Virus record (IMG/VR): IMGVR_UViG_3300032222_000148
Coordinates: 1 to 51,425 of that record
Length of the DNA stretch: 51,425 nt
Reading direction: 5' to 3' (one strand)
From: a virus
The notes beneath the pieces are model-generated. The model saw only the letters and a program-made list of their open reading frames with translations. It made no database searches and was not told where the DNA came from. The position numbers were made by a program, and so were the translations under genes. Below are positions 8,001 to 15,946 of the stretch, piece by piece. How positions within the stretch are numbered: the first letter of the stretch is position 1; each line of letters opens with the position of its first letter.

Positions 8001-8724
8001 CTCCTTGAAAATAATCAAATTGTGAATAATATTCTTTGTCTTTTATATAGTGTACGTTATCAACTGTTGCTAATAACTCTATTCCTCTTCTAATATTCAT
8101 AGCAGTAGCCCAAGACATTGGACCGGATTGGTTTCCTATAAATAATTTACTACCGTTTATCTTTGCAAAAAATTCATATAATGAGTTAACTTTAAGCATT
8201 TCACATTGGTCGTTTAATGGAAAAGTTTGGTATTGCGATTCATCAAAGCAAATAAACACCTTCTTCTCAAACTCATTTAATACACTTTGATATACCCCTT
8301 TTGTTCTATCACTCATTGGTTTCATAGAACGATTGATTACAAGTGTATCACTTAAAGTTTCATCTTTCTCTAATTCTATCCAACTATATTCGCTTGGTGG
8401 CATCATATCATCAAAAAACTCTTTGAAATATATCTCTATCCAATTAGTAGTATATAAGAATCTGCTCTGTCTAAATCTAGTTAAATTAACATCTATGATT
8501 TCACCATTATAGATATTGAATGAGTTTAACCATTCTTGTTTTTCTAGTATTGGTTTTAAATCGTTATATGTAAACTCCAACCCTTTTTCGAAATGTCCTG
8601 CATTGTTGGAGATGTATAAATCAGCTTTATATCCGAAAAATTCCCAATTGAATTTACATACAACTAAACTATGTATGAAATCTCCTAGCTTACCTTCCTG
8701 TAAATATGATTTTGTATCTTTCAT
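7990..8724 (-). CDS. Glycosyltransferase family 9-like (GT-B) protein
   Basis: A 244-residue protein. It opens with LGDFIHSLVVCKF near residue 13, the typical GDxIhsl start of ADP-heptose/GT9-type transferases, and ends with SKLFIGNQSGPMSWATAM, the donor-site signature of that family. The middle has DVNLTRFRQSRF and a conserved WIE/Asn-Arg segment (LVINRSMKP). Length is below that of LPS heptosyltransferases. The call is moderate because the N-terminal domain is short. It overlaps the methyltransferase downstream by 11 bases and shares an ATGA junction with the upstream small gene. Confidence 0.55.
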   Translation of the reverse strand: MKDTKSYLQEGKLGDFIHSLVVCKFNWEFFGYKADLYISNNAGHFEKGLEFTYNDLKPILEKQEWLNSFNIYNGEIIDVNLTRFRQSRFLYTTNWIEIYFKEFFDDMMPPSEYSWIELEKDETLSDTLVINRSMKPMSDRTKGVYQSVLNEFEKKVFICFDESQYQTFPLNDQCEMLKVNSLYEFFAKINGSKLFIGNQSGPMSWATAMNIRRGIELLATVDNVHYIKDKEYYSQFDYFQGDAN

Positions 8725-9071
8725 ATTTTAACTTCTGTTATTTGGTTATCAAAAAATTTGGTTTGCAATTCTACCTTCTTAATATATCTTTTATAATTAG
8801 CTTCCGCAGTTTGTTTAGATAGAGAGGTTTCCCCTGCTCTATCTACTAAATCAAATACTTCTTTGTTAGCTTGCTTTAAATCAAAGTAAGCTGAACTATT
8901 AATGATAGAATGATGTTTAGTGATTCCAATTTGATTCTGAATTTCATCAGATAGTTTATTAAATGAATCCAAACTTTTCTGTTTTTTTTCACCTTTACTA
9001 TTTTCTATTTTTACCGCGTATATAGATAAAATATCATATACATATGCCTCATCTAAACTTATCTTAATCAT
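8721..9071 (-). CDS. Hypothetical protein in glycan operon
   Basis: A 116-residue protein starting at the ATG at 9071 (MIKISLDEAYVYDIL). An upstream in-frame start at 9173 would run 100 bases into the preceding methyltransferase and is rejected. The protein is helical and charged, with no membrane segment or catalytic motif that I can recognise. Its 3' end overlaps the GT9-like gene in an ATGA junction and its start lies one base after the stop of the methyltransferase upstream, so it is strongly tied to the glycan operon, perhaps as a small partner or regulator. Function unknown. Confidence 0.75.
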   Translation of the reverse strand: MIKISLDEAYVYDILSIYAVKIENSKGEKKQKSLDSFNKLSDEIQNQIGITKHHSIINSSAYFDLKQANKEVFDLVDRAGETSLSKQTAEANYKRYIKKVELQTKFFDNQITEVKI

Positions 9072-9072
9072 T

Positions 9073-9696
9073 TTATTTCTTCTTAAATACAAATGTTGCA
9101 AATGTGTACCAGTGACCTGCATAACAGAAATCATTTTCTCCACTATAATCCGCTTCCAATAATTCACAATCATTATCTTCCAAAATATTATTCAAACGAA
9201 TTCTCAAATCATATTCAGTATATAATCTAACATCTTCATTTGGTTTACTAACTCCACCATTTAAGTATCCATTATTATAATCCATAGTTACGATACCATA
9301 ACCACCACTCTTTAATAATTTACAGATACAATCAATAAACTCCTCATCTCTTTCAACATGCTCAATTACAGATGTAGAAACTACACCGTCTAACTTACCA
9401 TGTATTGATGGGTTATTATCAAAATATGTTTTTAAATCAGTATTGATTTGAGGGTCTACATCTATTACATTATACCCAACTTTCTTTAACGTTTCAGTTG
9501 CAGTATCTTCCCAACAACCCGCTGATAATAGATTACCGCTAGTTGGAATTAAATCTAATGTAGTTTGCAAAGTAAATGCCTGTTGAATGTTTGCTTCAGG
9601 TATTTTCCTACTTAACATTTCAGCGCAATGAGTTTGTAATAAATCTAATGCACCTTTATAATTTGCGAATTCTTTTTTGTTTAATAATTTGTTCAT
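9073..9696 (-). CDS. SAM-dependent methyltransferase (class I)
   Basis: A 207-residue protein. The SAM-binding loop is present as LLSAGCWEDTATETL, a modified version of the G-x-G motif, followed by VIDVDP as the acidic end of strand two and VVSTSVIEHVERDEEFI as the methyltransferase type 11/23 motif. LLKSGGYGIVTMDY supplies strand five. The substrate is unknown; the neighbouring sugar C-methyltransferase and glycosyltransferases suggest a sugar or glycan end. It is separated from the C-methyltransferase upstream by seven bases. Confidence 0.75.
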   Translation of the reverse strand: MNKLLNKKEFANYKGALDLLQTHCAEMLSRKIPEANIQQAFTLQTTLDLIPTSGNLLSAGCWEDTATETLKKVGYNVIDVDPQINTDLKTYFDNNPSIHGKLDGVVSTSVIEHVERDEEFIDCICKLLKSGGYGIVTMDYNNGYLNGGVSKPNEDVRLYTEYDLRIRLNNILEDNDCELLEADYSGENDFCYAGHWYTFATFVFKKK

Positions 9697-9703
9697 TGTA
9701 TTT

Positions 9704-10936
9704 TTATTTTCCGATTATTTGAAAGTTTGGACAGGGTACGATAAATTTACCACCTTTAGATAAGAACTCATCTTCTCTTTTAACGAACTCAGCAATAAAA
9801 TGCCAAGGTAATACCAACATATAATCTGGATTCATTGCTCTAACATCTTCTTCTGATAAGATAGGAATGTTAGTTCCAATTGTTTTTAATCCAAACTTAT
9901 AATGGCTTCTCTCTGCGATAGCATCAATTAAAGTATTATCTAAACCGAAGTATTGTAATAAGGTATTTCCTTTTGTAGAAGCACCATATCCACATATTAC
10001 TTTTCCTTTAGCCTTTTCAGCTTTAATGAAATCAACTGTCTCTTTTTTTAATGCTTCGATTCTGTTATAGAAATCTAACCAAATCTCTTCTTTATCTAAT
10101 TTCAATCCCTTTTCCCATTTGATTAACGATTCAACTCTTACATTACATACATCTCTATAAGGTGCAGTAGCAAAAGTAGATACATCGGATTTCTTCTTCT
10201 TAATGTAGATTCTGAAACTTCCTCCATTCACATCGTTTAATTGACAATCTACAACTTTCAATCCAGCTTTCTTTAATAACTTTTCGATTGAAGCTAATCC
10301 CCAATAGTAAACGTGCTCATGACAGATGTTATCAAATGCCAATTGCTTTATCATTAGAGGAGTGTAACTCATCTGTAATACAAACAATCCATCATCATCT
10401 AAAACCTTCGTAACATCCTTTAAAAACTCAACTGGCTCATCTAAATCATAGAACATAGCAATACAGGTTACAACCTTTGCTTTCTTCTTTTTAAATTTAG
10501 ATTTTTTAAAGTTTTCCAACGTAAAGAAATCTTGTATAACTTCATCTGCAATTTTAGATGATTCGTTTTTAAAAGAATCTTCCGCAGGGTCAATACCTAA
10601 TTTCTTAATACCATCTGGTACAAAACTCAATAGTGTACCATCGTTACACGCAATATCTAACCATAAATCACCTTCGTTTAGTTTTTGAACTGAAGTAACA
10701 CTATCAACTATACCTTTTAATTCAGTTCTCATTGTTTGGTTGATACCACTTCTATACCAATACTTTCCAAACATAGAATGGATAGGTGTACATTTCTCTA
10801 AACGCGCTGCACCATATCTTTCATCTATCACAAGAGTCATATCATGCTTACCTGCTCTTGCATCTTCATCCTTATTGATAAAATCCGAAACATAAAGTTC
10901 TCCCAAAGAGAATAACTTTTTTGTAAACTTGCTCAT
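9704..10936 (-). CDS. NDP-sugar C-methyltransferase-like protein
   Basis: A 410-residue protein with the three-part layout of nucleotide-sugar C-methyltransferases. It has an N-terminal region (residues 8-45, FSLGELYVSDFI), a central SAM-binding domain (LWLDIACNDGTLLSF near residue 92, LGIDPAEDS) and a C-terminal domain typical of this family (VICGYGASTKGNTLLQYF near residue 316, then IAERSHYKFG and MLVLPWHF). Family members add a methyl group to a ketosugar ring carbon. The N-terminal domain usually binds zinc through cysteines, which are absent here. With GDP-mannose dehydratase nearby, a branched or methylated 6-deoxysugar product is plausible but inferred. Confidence 0.8.
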   Translation of the reverse strand: MSKFTKKLFSLGELYVSDFINKDEDARAGKHDMTLVIDERYGAARLEKCTPIHSMFGKYWYRSGINQTMRTELKGIVDSVTSVQKLNEGDLWLDIACNDGTLLSFVPDGIKKLGIDPAEDSFKNESSKIADEVIQDFFTLENFKKSKFKKKKAKVVTCIAMFYDLDEPVEFLKDVTKVLDDDGLFVLQMSYTPLMIKQLAFDNICHEHVYYWGLASIEKLLKKAGLKVVDCQLNDVNGGSFRIYIKKKKSDVSTFATAPYRDVCNVRVESLIKWEKGLKLDKEEIWLDFYNRIEALKKETVDFIKAEKAKGKVICGYGASTKGNTLLQYFGLDNTLIDAIAERSHYKFGLKTIGTNIPILSEEDVRAMNPDYMLVLPWHFIAEFVKREDEFLSKGGKFIVPCPNFQIIGK

Positions 10937-10937
10937 A

Positions 10938-11885
10938 TTATTTTCTATTTAAAATTGTTGTTAAAGCGTATTCATATTTTTCTAATAACTTTTTATTAGA
11001 ATGTTGTTCATAAAATGGTTCTAATGGTGCGATTCCATTTGCTATAATTTCAGGAAGTGTTAAATCATCTACACATATTGAAGGTGTAGCGGATTGTATA
11101 TGTCTAAACATTGCACTATTTGATATAGCTATAGGTTTTCTTACCGATAAAGCATAATCAATTGTACTACTTAAACTTCTAGTTTCATGTTTATCATACA
11201 AAAATACATTTATATCATTACCTCTTAAGAAATGCAACACATCTTCATGCCCCATAAAATTATGGTTTACTTCTAATTGTATTCCATTATTACCACTCTT
11301 CTGAATTACTTCTCTTACTTTATCAGCTTCTGCTTTAGCCATATTCCCATCAGCATCACCAAATGTAGCAAATGGTATGCTTAATTTAATCAATGCCTTA
11401 TCAAATTGTGAACATACTAATTCAGCAATTCTAGGAAAGTTTTTATCAGGAAATCCAAAACCAAAACTACCAATTACAGGAATAGGGTTTGCTATCAAAT
11501 CATCCTCTATAGAGTAATTGAACAATGGTCTAGGTGATACAAAGAAATTATTATCTGGATTTTCCAATTTAGTAGAATTTATATCAATTATCCCATTAGG
11601 AGAAAATGCAAATCCTACTTCATGATAAACTGCAACATGAGGAATATGTCTTATCGGTGCAATAAAATCATCTGTTACGAATTGTAATATAGTTGGATAA
11701 TAATTGTATAAAACAACATCTGGCATTATTTGGTTATATAACTCTACATATTCTGTAGGAGTTTCTATTTCAGCAAAATGAACATCTAATAAAGTAGAAG
11801 TTTGTAAGATAGAATTTACTCTCTTACCATAATCATTTACACCACAGTGTTCTGCCTTTCTACTTATGAATAATACTTTTATCAT
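10938..11885 (-). CDS. Glycosyltransferase, GT-B fold (family 4-like)
   Basis: A 315-residue protein with an N-terminal Rossmann start (IKVLFISRKAEHCGVNDYGKRV) containing the CGV-x-DY sequence common in GT4 enzymes, a central strand PVIGSFGFGFPDKNF and a donor-domain segment (VFLYDKHETRSLSSTIDYALSVRKPIAISNS) that corresponds to the conserved E-x7-E region in a weaker form. It is shorter than typical GT4 enzymes. It shares a TAATG junction at 11885 with the GDP-mannose dehydratase upstream, so the two proteins are produced together. Confidence 0.7.
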   Translation of the reverse strand: MIKVLFISRKAEHCGVNDYGKRVNSILQTSTLLDVHFAEIETPTEYVELYNQIMPDVVLYNYYPTILQFVTDDFIAPIRHIPHVAVYHEVGFAFSPNGIIDINSTKLENPDNNFFVSPRPLFNYSIEDDLIANPIPVIGSFGFGFPDKNFPRIAELVCSQFDKALIKLSIPFATFGDADGNMAKAEADKVREVIQKSGNNGIQLEVNHNFMGHEDVLHFLRGNDINVFLYDKHETRSLSSTIDYALSVRKPIAISNSAMFRHIQSATPSICVDDLTLPEIIANGIAPLEPFYEQHSNKKLLEKYEYALTTILNRK

Positions 11886-12853
11886 TATTTTTTTAGTATT
11901 TCAATATCATTTGAAACCATCTTTTTTACTAAATCTGTAAAATGTGTTTTTGGTTTCCAACCTAATTCTCTTTCTGCTTTTGACCAATCACCTCTTAATA
12001 CATCTACTTCTGCTGGTCTGAAAAACTTATCATCTTTCTTTACATAAGGTGTCCAATCGGTAATTCCTATTTCTCCAAATGCAATATCTAAGAATTTCTC
12101 TACACTATTAACCTCTCCCGTTGCAACTACATAATCTTCAGGTTTATCTTGTTGTAACATCAACCACATTGCTTCTACAAAATCAGGTGAATAACCCCAA
12201 TCTCTCCTTGCTTTTGTATTACCTAATGATAATGAATCAGCTAAACCTAAATGGATTTTTGCTACACCATCTGAAATCTTACGGGTAACAAATTCATGTC
12301 CTCTTCTTTCGGATTCATGATTAAACAGAATACCACTTACTGCAAACATATTATAACTCTCTCTATAGTTCTTAGTAATCCAATGCCCGTATAATTTAGC
12401 TACACCATATGGAGAACGAGGATAGAAAGGAGTGTTTTCGTTTGCAGGATTTTCAATCATCTTACCAAACATTTCCGAAGAAGATGCTTGATAAAAACGA
12501 ATATCTGTGTTTTTACTTTCTCTAATTGCCTCTAACATTCTCAATACACCTAAAGCAGTTGTATTACCTGTCATTTCAGGTGCATTCCAACTATCACCTA
12601 CAAATGATTGTGCCGCTAAGTTATATACTTCATTAGGTTCTGTATCCTTAATTGCTCTTAATAGAGAATTTTGGTCTGTTAACTCACCTTTGATTATATT
12701 TACCTTTCCTATTAAATGTTTTGCATTGGTAAGGTAGTTCTCTGCTTTGTTTCTGATTAATCCGAATACTTCGTAATCTTTTTCTAATAAGAAATCAGCT
12801 AAATGAGACCCATCCATTCCATTTAATCCTGTGATTAGTGCTCTTTTTTTCAT
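11885..12853 (-). CDS. gmd: GDP-mannose 4,6-dehydratase
   Basis: A 322-residue short-chain dehydrogenase of the extended type. The NAD(P)-binding motif TGLNGMDGSHL is at residues 8-18, the Ser/Thr of the catalytic set in ASSSEMFG near residue 129, and YGVAK supplies the Tyr and Lys. The FNHESERRGHEFVTRKI segment and the ARRDWGYSPDFVEAMW segment are characteristic of GMD. It converts GDP-mannose to GDP-4-keto-6-deoxymannose, the precursor of fucose, rhamnose and perosamine-type sugars. No reductase or aminotransferase for the next step is seen in this window, so the intermediate may be used by the C-methyltransferase or by host enzymes. Confidence 0.93.
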   Translation of the reverse strand: MKKRALITGLNGMDGSHLADFLLEKDYEVFGLIRNKAENYLTNAKHLIGKVNIIKGELTDQNSLLRAIKDTEPNEVYNLAAQSFVGDSWNAPEMTGNTTALGVLRMLEAIRESKNTDIRFYQASSSEMFGKMIENPANENTPFYPRSPYGVAKLYGHWITKNYRESYNMFAVSGILFNHESERRGHEFVTRKISDGVAKIHLGLADSLSLGNTKARRDWGYSPDFVEAMWLMLQQDKPEDYVVATGEVNSVEKFLDIAFGEIGITDWTPYVKKDDKFFRPAEVDVLRGDWSKAERELGWKPKTHFTDLVKKMVSNDIEILKK

Positions 12854-13473
12854 ATATTGTTGTAAAAATTGTTTTGTCTTTCTTGTCTTTCGATTTGTTT
12901 GTGGTGGTATAATGAGAATCTTTCTTCTGCAGGGAAATTAGCAAATGTATTGTAGCCACTAATTCTCTCATGCACTTTACCAAACCACTCTACATCAGTT
13001 GTATTTTTGTAAATTCTAGTTTGATAATCAGGAAAGTTTACCCATCCTTTTTCATTCACTCTCCATCCCCAACCCTGAATATGTGCCTCAGTTAATCCGT
13101 TTACGGTATTTACTCTCGGTACAAACACTATATCAACATTATTACTTTCTAAAATTGTTTTAAGATTTTGCATTAAGTATTCAGTTGGTGTTTCATCCGC
13201 ATCAATTTGGAAAATATAATCCCCACTACAATTCTTTTTAAGATTGTTTTTAAATGTTGCGAAATCTTTGTTAAGGGGAAATGATACTATCTTAGTTTGT
13301 TTGTTTATTTCACCAAAGATAGTTAGGAAGTCTGATACCTCTTTTGTAACACCATTTGTATCGTATTGAATTATAATCTCATCTTCCTCTTCAATTCTAC
13401 TTTGAAGGAAGTTAGTTAATTCTGTAATCTCTTTCAGTTCATTACAAACTGTTATTGCGTAACTTATTTTCAT
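12850..13473 (-). CDS. Glycosyltransferase family 2
   Basis: A 207-residue GT-A enzyme. It starts with the core strand ISYAITVCNELKEI, has DEIIIQYDTNG, and the metal-binding DxD is present as IFQIDADETPTEYL around residue 90. A WFGKVHERISG sequence near residue 165 matches the acceptor-side H-E motif of related enzymes. There is no membrane segment. It ends in an ATGA overlap with the GMD gene, so it is translationally coupled to the supply of its probable activated sugar precursor. Confidence 0.85.
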   Translation of the reverse strand: MKISYAITVCNELKEITELTNFLQSRIEEEDEIIIQYDTNGVTKEVSDFLTIFGEINKQTKIVSFPLNKDFATFKNNLKKNCSGDYIFQIDADETPTEYLMQNLKTILESNNVDIVFVPRVNTVNGLTEAHIQGWGWRVNEKGWVNFPDYQTRIYKNTTDVEWFGKVHERISGYNTFANFPAEERFSLYHHKQIERQERQNNFYNNI

Positions 13474-13481
13474 AAACTTTA

Positions 13482-14027
13482 TTATTCATTTAAATTTTCC
13501 CTTCTTTCCGCTTGCTTCTTAGATGTACTTGCTCCAGGCATTAATTTATCTGATATATATTCCCTGTCAATTGTAACCAATTCCACACTCTTTATAGAAG
13601 TCATTTTATATTCTCTGTAATTGTCTTTATAAATTAGAGGTTTTCGTTTTAAAATATCGAATAAAGGTGCTCCATCTGGAGGAAACTTTCTCAATAGAAA
13701 TTTAAATTCTTCTAAGTTATACGCATCAATTATTTTATCTTCCGTTACAGGTTGACTGATAGCAGGTTTCAATGCATCGAAAAATAATTCAGGATTAACA
13801 TGCTTTAATTTTATTACAGCAAATCTAACTTGCTTATCTACAAATCTACCAATTAGAAATATGTAAGTTGTATCTAACCCTGTTAATGTTCTAGTCCTTC
13901 CATCTTCTGCATATTTATACACCACTATTTTGTAAAAATTACCAGGCTTCATCATACCATGCGCCATCGGCTTAAATCCGGTAATAATGTTATCCCACTG
14001 TGATGTAAAAATTCTACTCGTTGCCAT
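13482..14027 (-). CDS. Hypothetical protein within glycan island
   Basis: A 181-residue protein with a beta-rich first half (FYKIVVYKYAEDG...TYIFLIGRF...FAVIKLKHV) and a lysine- and arginine-rich C-terminus (STSKKQAERRENLNE). No glycosyltransferase or methyltransferase signature, signal peptide or membrane segment. It looks more like a small structural or nucleic-acid-binding phage protein than a sugar enzyme, which suggests that the glycan genes were inserted around an older phage gene. Its start shares a TAATG-type region with the stop of the upstream... the downstream glycosyltransferase junction is at 14027. Function unknown. Confidence 0.75.
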   Translation of the reverse strand: MATSRIFTSQWDNIITGFKPMAHGMMKPGNFYKIVVYKYAEDGRTRTLTGLDTTYIFLIGRFVDKQVRFAVIKLKHVNPELFFDALKPAISQPVTEDKIIDAYNLEEFKFLLRKFPPDGAPLFDILKRKPLIYKDNYREYKMTSIKSVELVTIDREYISDKLMPGASTSKKQAERRENLNE

Positions 14028-15262
14028 TAATCAGGTAGTATTAAATCAATTTTTTGTGCAACCTTAATATGAGTATTAGCTATTTTTCTTAGTGATTCTG
14101 TCATAGAATTAATACTAAATTTTGTTCTATTTCTTTCTCCTAATTTTTTAGATTCAACTGAATACTTATCGTAGTTCTTATAAATATCAAGCATTTTAAC
14201 CGCCGCATTACTATAATTTACATAAAACCATTGAGTATCTTTTAATAAGAATTGGTTTGCTGCACTTTCATCTACATTTCTCAATTGGCCTTCTAACAAA
14301 ACTGCTCCTTTTTCATCTAAGAAATCTAAGTGACCACTCCATTTAGAAACTACTACAGGTTTACCTGTCAAACTGAATTCTAAAAGAGGTCTACCATATC
14401 CTTCTCCATGAGTAAACGATACCGATGCTTTTACTTTTGGATGATTATATAACTTCCACATATCTTCTTCACTCAAATCTCCATGCAATAAATAAATAGG
14501 TGCTGAACCATTTACTTTAGAACTCGCATCTTCAATCTTTCTTCTCATTTCTTCTCTATCTCTTACCGAAAACCCAGCAGAAGAAGTTTTCATAACTAAT
14601 GCCGGTTTCTTTCCTTTACTTCTAGCAAATGCAGATAAGAATGTTTGGATTAATCCTCCGTTATCTTTTCTATCGTGATATAATCCTCCAGGTAACCAAT
14701 GCCCTACAAATAAGAAAATAAAATCTTCTTCGATTTGGTCTAATAATTCCAACCCACCTGTCTTATGATAATCACACCCCTCAAACAGAACTTCAATTGG
14801 TTTAGTTAACTTATGTTCAGCTACAGTTTGTTGCGTTTGTTTATCTTTTTCATGATAGATAGTTCCAGCTATTCCATTTTTAGAATGCTCTGATGTTGTA
14901 ATAATCAAATCCATTCTATTACAACCTTCTATCCAATCTTTAGCTACTAAGTTAGTTTCAATACCAGCAGTTATACCAATATTAAATTTACCCATTCTCT
15001 GAAATTCATTTGGAACTGTTACCTGTACATATACATCAATTTCTCTATCTATTGATGTAACGGTATTGGTGTTAATCCATTTATGAAATTCATTTTCTGG
15101 ATTTAATTGGTCCATTGGGCAGTTTCCCCACTTTGTTGATACTACCTTAATATCATATAAATCTAAATCTTTAAAAGATTTTAAAAGGTCTCTACTATGG
15201 TCTCCATACCCACTTCTCGTAGATACTGGAGCCTGAAAAACTAATAATGGTTTTTGTGTCAT
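14027..15262 (-). CDS. Glycosyltransferase, GT-B fold (family 4/1-like)
   Basis: A 411-residue enzyme. The acceptor domain begins LLVFQAPVSTRSGYGDHSRDLL, with the flexible glycine-rich loop typical of GT4. The donor domain has FIFLFVGHWLPGG near residue 190 and SFTHGEGYGRPLLEFSLTGKPVVVSKWSGHLDFL near residue 285, which supplies the conserved E-x7-E pattern. It has no membrane segment and so works on cytoplasmic or membrane-surface substrates. Its stop codon forms a TAATG junction at 14027 with the start of the hypothetical gene that follows it. Confidence 0.85.
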   Translation of the reverse strand: MTQKPLLVFQAPVSTRSGYGDHSRDLLKSFKDLDLYDIKVVSTKWGNCPMDQLNPENEFHKWINTNTVTSIDREIDVYVQVTVPNEFQRMGKFNIGITAGIETNLVAKDWIEGCNRMDLIITTSEHSKNGIAGTIYHEKDKQTQQTVAEHKLTKPIEVLFEGCDYHKTGGLELLDQIEEDFIFLFVGHWLPGGLYHDRKDNGGLIQTFLSAFARSKGKKPALVMKTSSAGFSVRDREEMRRKIEDASSKVNGSAPIYLLHGDLSEEDMWKLYNHPKVKASVSFTHGEGYGRPLLEFSLTGKPVVVSKWSGHLDFLDEKGAVLLEGQLRNVDESAANQFLLKDTQWFYVNYSNAAVKMLDIYKNYDKYSVESKKLGERNRTKFSINSMTESLRKIANTHIKVAQKIDLILPD

Positions 15263-15266
15263 AACT

Positions 15267-15692
15267 TTATTTTCCTGTTGAACCGAATCCGCCTTCGCCT
15301 CTTTCGGTGTTAGATAATTCGTTTACTTCGTTAAATTCAATTGGTGGATGTGGGATGATGGTAATCTGACAAACTCTATCACCCACTTCATATTTTGAGG
15401 ATACAACTCCTTTATGTTTTCTAAATGTAGCCTGCAATTCACCTCTATATCCACTATCAATTACGCCTACACAATTAGTTAAACTTAAATCTGTTTTTCT
15501 AATCGATGAACGAGGAAATACTAATCCTACAAATCCTTCAGGTATTTCTAATGCAATACCTAAACCGTATGTAATTTGAAATACTTCTTCGCTTATAATT
15601 GATGTTGCAACTAAATCCATCCCGGCATCTCCATTTTTTGCATAAGATGGGATTACCGCTTCAGGATGTATTCTTTTAATGTTTACTATCAT
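15267..15692 (-). CDS. dut: dUTP diphosphatase (dUTPase)
   Basis: A 141-residue trimeric-type dUTPase with all five motifs: AGMDLVA (motif I), PRSSIRKT (motif II), GVIDSGYRGEL (motif III with the catalytic Asp and uracil-binding hairpin), GDRVCQITIIP (motif IV) and the C-terminal RGEGGFGSTGK (motif V, P-loop-like arm). It hydrolyses dUTP to dUMP and diphosphate, preventing uracil incorporation and feeding dTMP synthesis. It is full length. It lies between glycosyltransferase genes and overlaps the zinc-binding protein gene upstream by 17 bases. Confidence 0.96.
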   Translation of the reverse strand: MIVNIKRIHPEAVIPSYAKNGDAGMDLVATSIISEEVFQITYGLGIALEIPEGFVGLVFPRSSIRKTDLSLTNCVGVIDSGYRGELQATFRKHKGVVSSKYEVGDRVCQITIIPHPPIEFNEVNELSNTERGEGGFGSTGK

Positions 15693-15945
15693 AATATTTT
15701 TTTCTTACCTTTGCACCCAACTCATCATTGTTAGGTGTATCTAAAATTGTTCTTTCATCTATTGTTATTAGGTTTCTATCGGATGCCATATAACACATTC
15801 TGCATAATTGCCCAGCTCCTTCAATGTATCCAATTCTGAAATCTATATGAGTTGTTTTAAGTGTATCAGTTTCTATTCCACATTGAATACACGTTTCAAA
15901 CATATCAAATTCATCTTTTGGAAATAATTCTAATTGCTTCCCCAT
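15676..15945 (-). CDS. Small zinc-binding protein (two CxxC motifs)
   Basis: An 89-residue protein with ETCIQCG near residue 18 and QLCRMCYM near residue 48, a spacing consistent with one four-cysteine zinc site holding a small beta-hairpin domain (THIDFRIGYIEGAGQLCRM between). The C-terminus is basic. Such small zinc proteins in phages often bind nucleic acid or host proteins, but nothing specific is recognised. It overlaps dUTPase by 17 bases, so the two are co-translated. Confidence 0.8.
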   Translation of the reverse strand: MGKQLELFPKDEFDMFETCIQCGIETDTLKTTHIDFRIGYIEGAGQLCRMCYMASDRNLITIDERTILDTPNNDELGAKVRKKYYDSKH

Positions 15946-15946
15946 A

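Noticed and set aside
9072-9173. Upstream start for the 116-residue protein
   Set aside because: It would overlap the methyltransferase gene by about 100 bases; the ATG at 9071 fits directly after that gene's stop codon.
12795-12983. 62-codon minus-strand frame overlapping GMD and the GT2 gene
   Set aside because: Its lysine-rich, low-complexity product lies out of frame across the ATGA junction of two clear genes.
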